DNA of 64,000 nucleotides from Myxococcales bacterium (GTDB lineage: Bacteria > Myxococcota_A > Polyangia > Haliangiales > Haliangiaceae), in contig JADKKI010000036.1 in assembly GCA_016720595.1 (NCBI GenBank), positions 1 through 64,000 on the forward strand, in the 5' to 3' direction. Below the pieces are notes generated by a model, which made no database searches, was not told the origin of the DNA, and was given only the letters and a program-made list of their open reading frames with translations. Position 1 is the stretch's first letter. Every line of letters starts with the position of its first letter. The translations under genes were made by a program, and so were the position numbers. Positions 53,931 to 63,856 of the stretch are shown here, piece after piece.

Positions 53931-55327
53931 GGGACGAGCTGCAGCGTGATCGCGAAGCTGGCCTCGGTGGCCTCGCCGTCCTTGTCCTTCGGGATCGGGA
54001 ACCGCCAGCTGCCCATCAGGCCGCTGATGCAGTCATCGACATCGCCCGCGAAGCCCTTGGCCTTGCCCGAGGTCGTGCGGCCGGTCTCGTTGACCGTGAG
54101 CGACAGGGTGACCTTGCCGCGCGCCGTGGCGTCCTTCTTCAGGTACTCCTTGTAGCAACGCTTGAGGCCGGCCATGTACGCCGACTGGATCTTCGAGAGG
54201 ACGACGTCCGGGGTCAGGGTGGACTCGTCGAACGTCTGCTTGTCGCTGACGTTGATGCGGCCGGTGGGGACCTTCTCGGTCTTGCCGCCGCCCGCGGACT
54301 CGGGGCCCGTGGGGCCATCGATCTTCGGGCCAGTGCCGGTGCCGACGCGCGGATCACCATCACCGCGCGAGCCGCGACCAGCGCCGCCACCGATGGCGAC
54401 CTGCTTGCCGCCTTCCTTGACGCCATCGATCTGCTGACCGAGATCCGCGCCCGGGCGGCGCTTGCTCATGTCGCCTTCGCTGGTGCCCTTCTCGCCTTCG
54501 CCGGTGAGCAGATCGGCGAACTTCGCCGCCTCCTCTTCCTGCATCGCGACGGTGTCCTTGTCGCTGCGGCCGCCATCGGGCTTCTCCGAAGGCTTCGAGG
54601 GCACGGTGGCCGGCTTCTTCTCCGGCTTCTTCTCGGGCGCGGCGCTGCCGGCGGCGGAGCCCTGGTCCGGCGACTTCGTCACCTCGGGCTGGACCACATC
54701 GACCTGATAGGTCTCGGGCTTGAACGTCAGGTTGTACGCGCGCTCGGCCATGCCGTTCGGGACCTCGATGTCCCAGAACAAGGCGGCGATCACGATCGCG
54801 AAGTGGAACACGACGGAGGAGCCGAGGATCACGCTGAGCCGCGGATCGAAGCGGTCCGCGAACGTGCCACGCACCGAGGCGGGCAGCATCGGCTTGGGCT
54901 GACGCGGCGGCTCGGTGACGAACTGGAACAGGATCGTGAGATCGCCGAGCGAGAGCTTGCCGCGTGCGGCATCGCCGAGCGGCACCTGGAAGTACTCGCC
55001 GTTGTTGGTGGCGCCGCGGCCCGACTTGAGCGCGTCGAGCGTGTTGACCTGCCCGGTGCCATCAGAGAGCCGACCATCCATCTTCGCGAGGAAGCGGAGG
55101 GAGTACTTGTTCTCGTCGATCGCGAACAGCGTGAACTCGAGCGGCAGCCCCTCGACCGGAATCGAGAAGGTGTTCTTCATCGATTGGCCGATCGTCACGG
55201 GCGTGCGCTCGCGGATCAGCCGCTCTTCGACGATCTTGCCGCCGAGCAACACACCGATGCGCAGGATCCGCTGGCGCGGAGCTCCGGCCGAAGTGCCGCC
55301 GCCTTGGGGAGAACGTGGAGTCGCCAT
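53924..55327 (-). CDS. GltG/AgmX-like FHA-membrane-TonB-type motility protein
   Basis: 467 residues from the ATG at 55327, which overlaps the stop of the upstream gene. Residues about 18-150 are FHA-like (ILRIGVLLGGKIVEERLI, VTIGQSMKNTFSIP) and cytoplasmic. One membrane helix lies near 190-215 (VILGSSVVFHFAIVIAALFW). A Lys/Pro/Glu-rich linker spans the periplasm, and the C-terminal AgmX/PglI-type domain has VVLSKIQSAYMAGLKRCYKE and CISGLMGSWRFPIP, with two conserved cysteines. It is the last gene of a six-gene minus-strand operon and the paralogue of the protein at 47068. In the Glt gliding machine of Myxococcus such proteins link the inner-membrane motor to the envelope. Confidence 0.85.
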   Translation of the reverse strand: MATPRSPQGGGTSAGAPRQRILRIGVLLGGKIVEERLIRERTPVTIGQSMKNTFSIPVEGLPLEFTLFAIDENKYSLRFLAKMDGRLSDGTGQVNTLDALKSGRGATNNGEYFQVPLGDAARGKLSLGDLTILFQFVTEPPRQPKPMLPASVRGTFADRFDPRLSVILGSSVVFHFAIVIAALFWDIEVPNGMAERAYNLTFKPETYQVDVVQPEVTKSPDQGSAAGSAAPEKKPEKKPATVPSKPSEKPDGGRSDKDTVAMQEEEAAKFADLLTGEGEKGTSEGDMSKRRPGADLGQQIDGVKEGGKQVAIGGGAGRGSRGDGDPRVGTGTGPKIDGPTGPESAGGGKTEKVPTGRINVSDKQTFDESTLTPDVVLSKIQSAYMAGLKRCYKEYLKKDATARGKVTLSLTVNETGRTTSGKAKGFAGDVDDCISGLMGSWRFPIPKDKDGEATEASFAITLQLVPD

Positions 55328-55653
55328 CAGAAGGGCGCTTTCTTGATCGTCTGGAGGATGAGCGGCATGAAGTCCTGCTTGAGGTTCTCCCACTCGTAAT
55401 CGATGTTCTTCACCGTCAGCACGTAGACCACGCTGGGGCGCGGGACCTTGCCGCACACCGAGACCACCGTATCGATCACCGTCACCGGCTTGCCGTTGAC
55501 GTACTCGATGTGGAACTTGCCCTGCTTCTTCTCGCCGCCTTCGGCGTCATCCGGGCAGCCCTCGGCGCGCGCCGTAGATGCGTGCCCGAGTAGGCCGAGC
55601 GTCGCGACGGCCGCCAGGGCCAGGGTCATGCGCTGCATGGTCGTCCTCACCAT
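55327..55653 (-). CDS. Small secreted protein of the Glt-like operon
   Basis: 108 residues from the ATG at 55653; the ATG at 55638 would shorten the signal peptide to MQRMTLALAAVATLGLLGHA. The mature part has two cysteines (EGCPDD and VSVCGKVP), a basic centre and the ending NLKQDFMPLILQTIKKAPF. No named family recognised. Stop and start codons overlap with both neighbours, so it is translated as part of the operon, and it is probably periplasmic or a component of the same complex. Confidence 0.75.
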   Translation of the reverse strand: MVRTTMQRMTLALAAVATLGLLGHASTARAEGCPDDAEGGEKKQGKFHIEYVNGKPVTVIDTVVSVCGKVPRPSVVYVLTVKNIDYEWENLKQDFMPLILQTIKKAPF

Positions 55654-56802
55654 TATGGGGTGCCCCCGCCGACGCCGCCACCAGAACTCCCACCACCACC
55701 GCCTCCGGCGTCCTTCTTCTTCTTCTTGTTCAGCTTCTCGAGGCGCTTGATGGCCTTGGTGACGTCCTTCATGCGGTCGTCATAGAGCTTGATGTCGAGG
55801 CCGGGCTTGTTCTTGTACTCGTCGAAGTAGCCCTTGGCGGCGTTCAGGCGGGCCATCCCATCGGTGACGCCCGGGAACGGATCGTTCTCGAGGTAGAGCA
55901 GGCCGAGGTTGTAGTAGGCCGCACCGTAGTTGGTGTTCGCGTTGATCGCGCGCTTGTACATGCCCTCGGCCTTGCGGACGAGATCGTTGCGCTCGCCGGC
56001 GCCCGCCGGATAGTCCGCCGAGCGACCGCGGTACGCCGAGCCCAGGGAGGACAGGGTCACCGAGTCGTTGCGGTTGAACCGGGTGGTCAGCGCCTCGAAC
56101 GTCTGCTGCGCCTCGCCGTACTGGCCGTTCTGCAGCTGGTGCACGCCCAGGTTGACGAGCGCGCTCGCGTGGTTCGGATTGATGCCGACGGCCTTCTCGT
56201 ACGCGAGCTTCGCGCGATCGGGGCGGTTGGTCTTGTCGTAGACCAGGCCGTACACGTAGTAGACCTGCGCGTTGTTCTTCGCGGACTCGCGCTTGAACAG
56301 ATCGTCGAGGACGAGCTCCGCCGTGTCGTAGAGCTTCTTGTGGTAGTAGGCGAACGCGATCATCGCCGCGGCATCCACGTTCGCCGCATCGAAGGTCAGC
56401 GCGAGCCGCGCCTCCTTGAGGGCGGTGTCCGGATCTGGGTTCGCCGCAGCGAGCGCGCCACGCGCGACCTGGAGGTGCTGCTCGACCTGCGTCTTCGCCG
56501 CCGCCGGATCCGGATCGAGGTTCGGATACGCAACTTGCGGCGTGACCTCGCCCGGCGCGTCGGAGCCGCTGCCTGCACCGCTGCCACTGCCTGCGCCGCC
56601 ACCCGTGCCGCCGGTGTTCCCACCGCCCGTGTTTCCCGCCGCCGGTCCCGCCGCCGCCACCGGGATCCGTCGGATCGCCGGTGTCCTTCATCGACTGCGA
56701 GCCGCCCGTACCCTTGTCCTTGGGCGTGGTGTCCTTCTTCTTGCTCCCGCCGCCACAGGCGATCAGGAACGACAGCAGGACGGTCCCGAGGACCCGGGTC
56801 AT
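55653..56802 (-). CDS. TPR lipoprotein, GltE-like (frameshifted)
   Basis: The ATG at 56802 gives a lipoprotein signal peptide (MTRVLGTVLLSFLIAC). A Gly/Thr/Asp-rich linker follows, and the frame then breaks near 56635, where CCC on the plus strand stands for the expected CC, in a Gly-codon run. In the other frame the protein continues with about five TPR units (residues about 100-300: AKLAYEKAVGINPNHASALV, ALTFDAANVDAAAMIAFAYY) and a Lys- then Gly-rich tail. Correction gives 382 residues. In Myxococcus a TPR lipoprotein (GltE) sits at the outer membrane in the gliding complex. The cysteine and operon position support the same place here. Confidence 0.8.
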
Positions 56803-56873
56803 GGGGTTAGAAACGCTCGACGACGCCATCCGATCCACCTTGAGAGCCGGCTTGAGAGCCTGCGCGTGAGCCT

Positions 56874-59800
56874 TCACGGAGCCTCCGTTCCCTGGATGAT
56901 CTCCTGGCGCAACGACGTGAATTCGCCCGGGAATTCGCGTCCGAGATTCTCCTGCGCCCGGCGGCTCCACTTGTTGGAGATGCCGCCGCGCTTGGCCAGG
57001 TCATAGACCTCGGCCCACTGGGTCTTCGCCTCGCCGAGGTACTTCACGAGGTTCTTGTCACGCTGCGCCTCGTAGGCGGCGACTGCGTTCTCGTTCTTCG
57101 CCACCGGCACCGGGATCGGAGCGTCGCCGATCTTCTGGCCGAACTCGTACTGGATGTCGGCGTAGCGGACCTTCGCGGCCATCGACAGCTCGGCCACGCC
57201 GTACGGATCGAGCGCGAGGTACTTGTCCTCGGCGGTGCGCTTGAGCTTCTCGATCTCGGCGTTCTGCGACTTGGCCTCGGCCACCGTCTTCGCGGCCTTC
57301 TTGATCGCGAACGGGGTCCAGGTCGCGGCGTAGTACTCCTCGGCCTGGGCGAGCGCCCACTCACCGGCGAGCTTCGCGCCACGGCTGCCCTTCTGCGAGC
57401 CGCGCGCGGCCCACGCATTGATCGTCTCCTGGCCCGCGGCCTTGGCCTGCGGGGTCTGGCCCTTCCGCTTGCGCAGCGCTGCGGTGTCGTAGAACGACTG
57501 CACGTAGTCGTCTTCGTTGCCGAGGTCCTTGCCGTAGAGCCGGCGCCACTTGTCGAGGGTCTCGGTGAGGCTGTTGACGTCGCCGGACTGGCGATAGATG
57601 CCGGCGATCGACCACACCGCGCGGTCCTGCTTGCGGTGATCCGGTTCGACCTTGCCGTACTGCGTGTACAGGTCGACGGCCTGCTTGAAGTCGCGGTTGA
57701 GCTCGGAGGCGAGCGCGGCGTTGAACAGCGCATCGAGGCCGATCTGCTCGAGCGTGCGCGGCTGCTCGCCGGGCAGCGGATCCGGAGCCTTGATGCCCTT
57801 GGACTTCGCGACCTTCGTCAGGTTGTAGAGCTCGAGGTAGCTCTTGATCGCGTTGTCGTACTCGAACTTCGCCTGATAGCTCGCGGCGGTCAGGCGCATC
57901 GCATCGAGATAGAACGGGCTCTCGCGGAAGTTCTTCTGCGTGTTCGCGGTGAACTCCTTGAACAGCGAGAGCGCGTTGTTCGGCTTGTCGGCGAGCTTGT
58001 AGCTGACGGCCGCGTCGTACAGCGCCACCGGCAGATCGGGATCGGTGTTCGGTGCGGTCTTGTAGAACCGGTAGAACGCCTCGGCGGCGGGAACGTACTG
58101 CTTGTTGGCGTAGAGGTCCGCGGCGCGCGAGAAGTTCAGCGAGCGGTTCTGCGAGATCGCGAGCTTGATGCTCTCCGCATCACCGCACTTCTGCGCGATG
58201 AACTTCTTGTTGGTGGCCTCGATCGCATCGAAGTTCGATTGCGCCTCGTAGATCGCGAGGATGCCGTCCTTGGCCTTCGCCGCCTCGGGCGCGCCGCAGA
58301 ACTTGTCCATCACCTTCTGGAACCGGGCGATCGCGTCATCCACGTGGAGGTACGCGAGGCTGATCAGCGCCGCGTTGATGCCCTGACCCGGAGCTGCCTT
58401 CGGATCGGGGACCACGTTCTGGTAGTTGTCGTACTCCGCCTGGAGCTTCACGTAGATCTCGGGGATCGGCTGCGCCGACCACGGCTGCGGCAGCGCCTTC
58501 ATGTCCGCGATGGTCGGGACCCGGAGCGCCTGCAGCTTGCCCTCGGCCACTTCCTTCTCGGCCTCGGCCTCGTACGACTGGAGGATCGAGCGCGCCGCGT
58601 CGATGTAGTACGCGGTGCCCATGTCCTTGTGGTCGCGGACCCAGGTGTACGCGACGATCGCCTCGGGATACCGCTCGCTCCAGTACAGCGCCTCGCCCTG
58701 GAGGAACGTGAACTCGTAGATGTAGTCGCTCTCGGGATAGGTCGTGATGAACGTCCGGTAGAGCTCGACGGACTTGTTGTACATCGCGAGGTAGTCCTGC
58801 TTCGCCTGCGGATCCTTCTTGGGCGCGGCGTCGTAGTCCTTGCGCATCGTGGTGGCGGCGGTGTGCGTGTTGCGCGTGGCCGCATAGAGCGCGCGCTCGG
58901 CGATCCGGCGCTGGTTCTCCATCGCCTCGCGATCCTTCTCGTTCGCCGCGAACCAGGGCGTGCCCGGCGCGTAGCGCGTGGCGAGCTCGGCGGCCGCGGC
59001 ATCGGCCGCGAACTTGTCGCCCTTGAGCTCGAACACGTTGACGATCTCCTGGTGGACCAGCGGGTTCTTCGGGTTGAGCTCCCACGGCGGGCCGATCGCG
59101 AGCCGATACGAATCGACCGCCTGGTCCCACGCCTGGAGATCCGAGAACGCCTTGCCCATCGCGACCCAGACGTCGCGCACGTGGGGCTCGTTCTCGCGGC
59201 CCTTGTAGAACTCCTTCGCGCGCTCGAACGAGCGGCTCGGGTTGCCGTCCGCCTCGCCCTCCCACGGATCGGTGAACGCGACCGAGATGTACTGGATCGA
59301 TTCGTCGCGGAGCTCGAGGGCCGGCGTGCCGCCCGCGGCCACGATCTGGTCGTACAGCTTGACGCTCTGATCGAAGCGCTCGATCGAGGGCTTCATCATG
59401 TCGCGCTTGTAGAACGACCACGCGAGCTTGTAGAGCGCCTCGGCGTAGAGCTTGGAGTCGTTGCCGCCGTCGGCGACCTTCAGGTACGAGGCGATCGCTT
59501 CATCGATCTCGCCCGGCACCGCGAAGTGAAGATCGGCGATGCCGCGGACCCAGGCGTGACGCACGAGCTCGATCTCGGCGTTCGGGTACGGCTTGCACTG
59601 CGCGTACGGATCGCGGAGCTGCTTCTGCGACACCCGCTTCAGCGCCTCGTCTCGGGTGGGCAGCGGCGGCGGCGGATCGTTCCACTTGAACTGATTCGCG
59701 CACGCCAGCGCGAGGAACAGCTGGAGCGACTTGCGCTCGTCCTTGGTGCGGCCGTAGTAGCCGAGCAGGTACAGCGTGGAGGGCGTCTGCCGGTAGCTCG

Positions 59801-60389
59801 GGAACTTGGTGAGGATGCCTTCCCACAGCGCGAGCGAGCGCGAGTAGTCGACGATCTGCGCTGCATCCGAGTCGGCCGGCTTGCCGGACTTCTCCTGCTC
59901 CGTCATCCGCGCCTCGAACTCCTCGTCGGCGCTGTCGATGTACAGATCCGCGAGGCGGAACATCGCATCGGGCGTGAACGTCTCGTGGTCGGGGTGATCG
60001 ACGAGGAACTTTTCGAGCTTCGCGACGGTCTCGCCGTGGCGCTTGCCGCGATCGGCCTCGGTCTTCGCGATCTTGTCCGCGTACTTCTTGGTCAGCTCCG
60101 CGGTCCGCGTATCGAACTCGCGGCGCGCGATCGTGCGCATCCGGGCGTCGTGCTCGACGGCCGCCTGCGTGAACTTGTCGTACTCGGACTCGACGTCCTT
60201 GAGCTCGTCCTTCTCCTGCGGAGACAGCTGGATCGGCGCGGGCATCGACGGGATCGGCACGCCACGCGGACCACCGAGGCCCGGGCCGTTGGCCGGATCG
60301 GAGGGCATCGTGCCGGGCTGCGCCCCAGCGACCATGGTGAGCGAGCTGACGAGCATCGCGGACAGTGCGATCAGGGCTGGGACTCTCAC
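56874..60389 (-). CDS. Large periplasmic TPR protein of the Glt-like operon
   Basis: 1171 residues from the GTG at 60389, which overlaps the upstream stop (GTGA) and begins a signal peptide (VRVPALIALSAMLVSSLTMV AGA). An Ala/Pro/Gly stretch and a charged coiled coil (about 60-120) precede many TPR-like helical repeats across residues 130-1100, for example AMFRLADLYIDSADEEFEAR, EALYKLAWSFYKRDMMKPSI and VALYDAAVSYKLADKPNNAL. No catalytic motif is seen. Large TPR proteins of this kind are scaffold parts of the Myxococcus gliding complex. It is coupled to the second TPR protein upstream; 71 bp separate it from the lipoprotein gene downstream. Confidence 0.85.
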   Translation of the reverse strand: MRVPALIALSAMLVSSLTMVAGAQPGTMPSDPANGPGLGGPRGVPIPSMPAPIQLSPQEKDELKDVESEYDKFTQAAVEHDARMRTIARREFDTRTAELTKKYADKIAKTEADRGKRHGETVAKLEKFLVDHPDHETFTPDAMFRLADLYIDSADEEFEARMTEQEKSGKPADSDAAQIVDYSRSLALWEGILTKFPSYRQTPSTLYLLGYYGRTKDERKSLQLFLALACANQFKWNDPPPPLPTRDEALKRVSQKQLRDPYAQCKPYPNAEIELVRHAWVRGIADLHFAVPGEIDEAIASYLKVADGGNDSKLYAEALYKLAWSFYKRDMMKPSIERFDQSVKLYDQIVAAGGTPALELRDESIQYISVAFTDPWEGEADGNPSRSFERAKEFYKGRENEPHVRDVWVAMGKAFSDLQAWDQAVDSYRLAIGPPWELNPKNPLVHQEIVNVFELKGDKFAADAAAAELATRYAPGTPWFAANEKDREAMENQRRIAERALYAATRNTHTAATTMRKDYDAAPKKDPQAKQDYLAMYNKSVELYRTFITTYPESDYIYEFTFLQGEALYWSERYPEAIVAYTWVRDHKDMGTAYYIDAARSILQSYEAEAEKEVAEGKLQALRVPTIADMKALPQPWSAQPIPEIYVKLQAEYDNYQNVVPDPKAAPGQGINAALISLAYLHVDDAIARFQKVMDKFCGAPEAAKAKDGILAIYEAQSNFDAIEATNKKFIAQKCGDAESIKLAISQNRSLNFSRAADLYANKQYVPAAEAFYRFYKTAPNTDPDLPVALYDAAVSYKLADKPNNALSLFKEFTANTQKNFRESPFYLDAMRLTAASYQAKFEYDNAIKSYLELYNLTKVAKSKGIKAPDPLPGEQPRTLEQIGLDALFNAALASELNRDFKQAVDLYTQYGKVEPDHRKQDRAVWSIAGIYRQSGDVNSLTETLDKWRRLYGKDLGNEDDYVQSFYDTAALRKRKGQTPQAKAAGQETINAWAARGSQKGSRGAKLAGEWALAQAEEYYAATWTPFAIKKAAKTVAEAKSQNAEIEKLKRTAEDKYLALDPYGVAELSMAAKVRYADIQYEFGQKIGDAPIPVPVAKNENAVAAYEAQRDKNLVKYLGEAKTQWAEVYDLAKRGGISNKWSRRAQENLGREFPGEFTSLRQEIIQGTEAP

Positions 60390-62920
60390 TTCGAGCCTCC
60401 CTTCTGCGGAGCGGGCGCCGGCACTGGCTTGGTGTCGTTGTCCGGCCGAACCATCGGAGCCACCGGCGCCTTCGGCACCTCGGCACCCGGGCTGACGCGT
60501 GCGCCACCCGCGCCCTTGTCGGGGCTGCCCGAAGGCGCACCCGCTGCAGGGATCGGTGGAGGCTCGGCGGCCTTCGGCGCCGCGGGCGCGTTCGGCGTGG
60601 CCTGATCGAGGATGTCCTTGAACTCGTCCTTCAGCTGCTTGAGCTCGCGCGAGCGCGAGAGGTTCAGGCGCTTGAGATCGTCGTCGGCGTCCTCTTTCTG
60701 CGACCACAGCACGTCGATCGCGCCGACATCGGTGCGCACGATCACGTCGTAGAACTTCGCCTTCACGTTCTTGAAGCTCGCGCCGAGCACCGTGCCGCCG
60801 ACCGCGCGCGACTCGATCTCGTACTCGGCGAGCTCGGTCTTGTACGCATCGACGTTCGTGCGCTCCGCGGCAATGGTCGTCTTCGCCGCCGCCATCGCGG
60901 TGTCGACGATCGCATCGATCTGCTTCTCGGTCTGATCGAGCTGCTCCGCGATCCGCGCCGCGCGATCACCGAGCGAGACCAGCTTCTTCGATTTACCGGT
61001 GTCCCGGCTCGCCGCGGCGAAGCCGGCCAGCAGGCGATGCTCGCCATCCTGCGCCGCCTTGAGGCTCCGGCGCGCCACGCGCGAGCGGGCGATCGATTCA
61101 TCACCGACGCCCGCGAGATCGCGGCCGAGCGTGAGCTCGCGACGGATCTCCGTCAGCTCGTTCTCGATCGCATACGCCTCTCCGGCGGTGGCGACCAGCT
61201 CGGTGCTGACCTGTGACTTCTGCTCCGGCGGCACGGGGGCCTGACCCTCGCCCGGCGGATCGTTGACGTACTTGCGCAGCGCCACGGCCACGGCCTGCGT
61301 GGAATCGAGCGTGGCGCTGACCTCGTTGGCCTTGTCGTCGAGCGCATCGAACTTCAGCCGCGCATCATCGACGAGCGCGAGGTACGTGTCCTCGGGGCTC
61401 GCCATCGCGGCGAACTGCGAGGCGAGCTGCTTGCGCGTGGACGTCAGCTGCGCGAGCTCGCCCGAGGACGAGATCAGCGCGAGCTGCTGATCGGCGAGGT
61501 CGTTGCGGATCGCGATCAGCTCGCCCTGGATCTGTCCGATCCGCGTGCGTCGGGCGCCGAGCGCTGGATACACGACGGTCTTGTCGTTCGCGGACAGCAC
61601 GCCCTCGAGGCGCGCGATCGTGGCCTCGGCCTCGTTGAGGTGTGCCTGGATCGTGGCGAGATCGACCTGGTTGGCGACCGCACGCTGAACCTCGGGCTCC
61701 TCCCGGAGATACTGCGCGGCGGCCTCGGGAATCGGCGGCGCGGCCTGGAACACGTTCGCCGCACGGCCCGCGAGCTGCGCGAGATAGTCCGCGGAATCGG
61801 CGGACTGGTTGTCGAGCATGCGCGTCAGCGCCTGGTACGACGGGTAGTAGCCATCGTGGGTCTCGCGGAACACCGCGGCCGCCTTGTCGTACTCGACGGC
61901 GGGATCTTCATCGCTCGCATCGACGGCGCCGGTGACCTGCGAGCTGCGCACGAGCTGCGCCTTGCGGATCCGGAGGTTGCCTTCGAGGATCCGGACCGTG
62001 GGCGTCTTCTCCGACGTGGGATCGGACAGCGCGAGCAGCTCGAGCGCGCGGAGCGCCTTGTCGAACTGCTTGGCCTTCACGTAGACCCAGGCGACCTCGT
62101 AGAGCGCATCCGGGAACAGATCCGAGTGGCGATCGACGAGGAGGTAGCTATCGATCGCCTTCGACGGCTGATCGCGCTCGTAGAACAGCCGACCGAGCGC
62201 GAGCTGCGAGAGCTCGATCACGCGACGATCGTTCGAGGTCTTCGGGCGGCGCGTGGTGAGATCCGTGAAGATCTCGGTGGCCTTCGCGAGGTCCTTCTTC
62301 GCGACCTGTGCGGTGCCCGTGTAGTACAGGGCCTGGAGCTCGAACGCGGAGCCCTTCGGCACGTCGACGAAGAACTGCAGCGCCTCGTCGAGCTTGCCCT
62401 GCGAATAGGCGAACTTGCCCTTCACGTACGGGATCTGCGGCAGCCGTGCACCAGGCGCCACGCGATCGAGCGCCGCGATGCTGGTCTCCGCCTCGGTGGC
62501 ATCGCCCTGATCGATCGCGATCTCGACGAGGCGGATCAGCGAGGGCTGATACAGCTTGCCGGCATAGTTGTTGAGCGCGACGGCCTGCGCGAAGTACGTG
62601 TGCGCAGCGCCCTTGTCGCCCTTCTGGAACAGCGATTCGCCGAGGTAGTACAGCGCCGCTTCCTGCTCGGTGCCTGGCTTGCTGGCCAGCTCGAACAAGG
62701 TCAACGCGGCCTGATCGTAGTCACCGAGCGAGAACGCGAGCTGCGCATCGACGAGCTTGCGCTGCTGCTGCGTGTTGGTCTGCTCGTTCGGCCGCGGCAA
62801 CGTCTCCGCGATCTGGCGCGCCTCGGACTCGTACAGGTTGAGCTTGCCCTCGACGTCCGCTCGCGCGGCGGCGGGCAGACTCAGCAGCAGGAGCAGCAGC
62901 CACTTCGACGCGCGACGCAT
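60386..62920 (-). CDS. Periplasmic TPR and coiled-coil protein of the Glt-like operon
   Basis: 844 residues from the ATG at 62920; signal peptide MRRASKWLLLLLLSLPAAARA. Residues 50-340 are TPR-like (ALYYLGESLFQKGDKGAAHT, ALYEVAWVYVKAKQFDKALR). Residues about 430-740 form long helices of coiled-coil type rich in Ala, Glu, Gln and Lys, and the tail is Pro/Ala/Gly-rich. It pairs with the next TPR protein through a 4-base overlap and likely forms a periplasmic scaffold with it. I do not assign a specific Glt letter. Confidence 0.83.
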   Translation of the reverse strand: MRRASKWLLLLLLSLPAAARADVEGKLNLYESEARQIAETLPRPNEQTNTQQQRKLVDAQLAFSLGDYDQAALTLFELASKPGTEQEAALYYLGESLFQKGDKGAAHTYFAQAVALNNYAGKLYQPSLIRLVEIAIDQGDATEAETSIAALDRVAPGARLPQIPYVKGKFAYSQGKLDEALQFFVDVPKGSAFELQALYYTGTAQVAKKDLAKATEIFTDLTTRRPKTSNDRRVIELSQLALGRLFYERDQPSKAIDSYLLVDRHSDLFPDALYEVAWVYVKAKQFDKALRALELLALSDPTSEKTPTVRILEGNLRIRKAQLVRSSQVTGAVDASDEDPAVEYDKAAAVFRETHDGYYPSYQALTRMLDNQSADSADYLAQLAGRAANVFQAAPPIPEAAAQYLREEPEVQRAVANQVDLATIQAHLNEAEATIARLEGVLSANDKTVVYPALGARRTRIGQIQGELIAIRNDLADQQLALISSSGELAQLTSTRKQLASQFAAMASPEDTYLALVDDARLKFDALDDKANEVSATLDSTQAVAVALRKYVNDPPGEGQAPVPPEQKSQVSTELVATAGEAYAIENELTEIRRELTLGRDLAGVGDESIARSRVARRSLKAAQDGEHRLLAGFAAASRDTGKSKKLVSLGDRAARIAEQLDQTEKQIDAIVDTAMAAAKTTIAAERTNVDAYKTELAEYEIESRAVGGTVLGASFKNVKAKFYDVIVRTDVGAIDVLWSQKEDADDDLKRLNLSRSRELKQLKDEFKDILDQATPNAPAAPKAAEPPPIPAAGAPSGSPDKGAGGARVSPGAEVPKAPVAPMVRPDNDTKPVPAPAPQKGGSK

Positions 62921-62924
62921 CCAA

Positions 62925-63719
62925 TCACTTCCCCGGCGCGGCGGGCGTGGTGGCCGCAGGAGCGGGGGTGGCTGCGGGTGCGGGTGCGGGCGTGGCGGCA
63001 GGTGCGGCGCCGGTCCCGGCGGGGCCCTTCTCCTTCTCGGGGCTGACCTCGGTCACCTTGCAGTCGACGGCCGGGCGCTTCTCCATCGGCATCGTGGGGC
63101 CACCCTTCTCGTGGCCGCGGCAATCGATCTTCGAGAGCTTGCCCTCGCCGGCGATGAACGTGGAGTTACCGCGCGCGGTGAACGTGTACTTCGAGAGGTA
63201 CTCGAACACGCCGTAGCCGTGACCGCGATACATCGCGAGCACGGACAGCGTGTGGCTGCCCGGGGCGATCGGTCCCGAGAAGATGTCGAACGACTTGGTC
63301 TTGTACAGGTTGTCGGCGGTCTCGTCGGTGCGGACGAACACCTGGGTGCCGTCGAGCGTGTAGATCAGCTTGATCAGGCGGAACGAGCTGCCCATCTCGT
63401 TGGCGTGGGCGATCAGCGACTGGGCACCGACGCCACCGCCGAGGATCTGCTCCTTGAGCAGCTGCACGCGCGCCTTCAGCTGCCACGCGCGCTCCTTGAG
63501 CGCCTGGGTCTTCTGCTCGAGGCGGCGCATCCGAACGGCCGTCGGCATGTCCTCGGGTTTCACCGAGGCCGGATCGGGGGTCGCCGCGCTGCCCGCGCCG
63601 CCCGCGCCCGGAGCCGCACTGCCGGCGCCATCTGCTGGAGTCGTCGATCCCGGTTGAGCGAGAGCGCTCGCGGCCAATGCCAGCGAAGAGAGGACGACAA
63701 CAGTCGATGAAGCTCGCAT
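62925..63719 (-). CDS. Periplasmic coiled-coil protein at the head of the Glt-like operon
   Basis: 264 residues from the ATG at 63719, with a signal peptide (MRASSTVVVLSSLALAASALA). An Ala/Gly/Pro-rich linker leads to a short coiled coil (about 60-90, RRLEQKTQALKERAWQLKAR), then a beta-rich domain (about 100-220) with GPIAPGSHTLSVLAMYRGHG, which resembles PEGA-like surface modules. The C-terminus is Ala/Pro repeats. Alanine-proline tails like this are often mislabelled as dihydrolipoamide acetyltransferase; no lipoyl or catalytic domain is present. Four bases separate it from the next gene, so it is probably the first gene of the operon. Confidence 0.78.
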   Translation of the reverse strand: MRASSTVVVLSSLALAASALAQPGSTTPADGAGSAAPGAGGAGSAATPDPASVKPEDMPTAVRMRRLEQKTQALKERAWQLKARVQLLKEQILGGGVGAQSLIAHANEMGSSFRLIKLIYTLDGTQVFVRTDETADNLYKTKSFDIFSGPIAPGSHTLSVLAMYRGHGYGVFEYLSKYTFTARGNSTFIAGEGKLSKIDCRGHEKGGPTMPMEKRPAVDCKVTEVSPEKEKGPAGTGAAPAATPAPAPAATPAPAATTPAAPGK

Positions 63720-63856
63720 GCGAAAATCTCCAGCCCGACAGACCGCCGGGACCCTCATTGCGTGACACCGAGTCGACGCAATTTCCTATTGGAATGGAGT
63801 GGTTGTAACACTCCACCTGGGGGGTATCAAGGCGACGCTTCGTCGGTTTTCGGATC

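Noticed and set aside
57636..60605. 989-codon plus-strand open frame opposite the large TPR gene
   Set aside because: The translation is Arg/Leu/Val-rich with no family resemblance, and it is antisense to a conserved, signal-peptide-bearing TPR gene. Long antisense frames are common at this GC content.
62925..63719. Dihydrolipoamide acetyltransferase
   Set aside because: Only the Ala/Pro-rich linker resembles such enzymes; there is no lipoyl or acyltransferase domain and there is a signal peptide.
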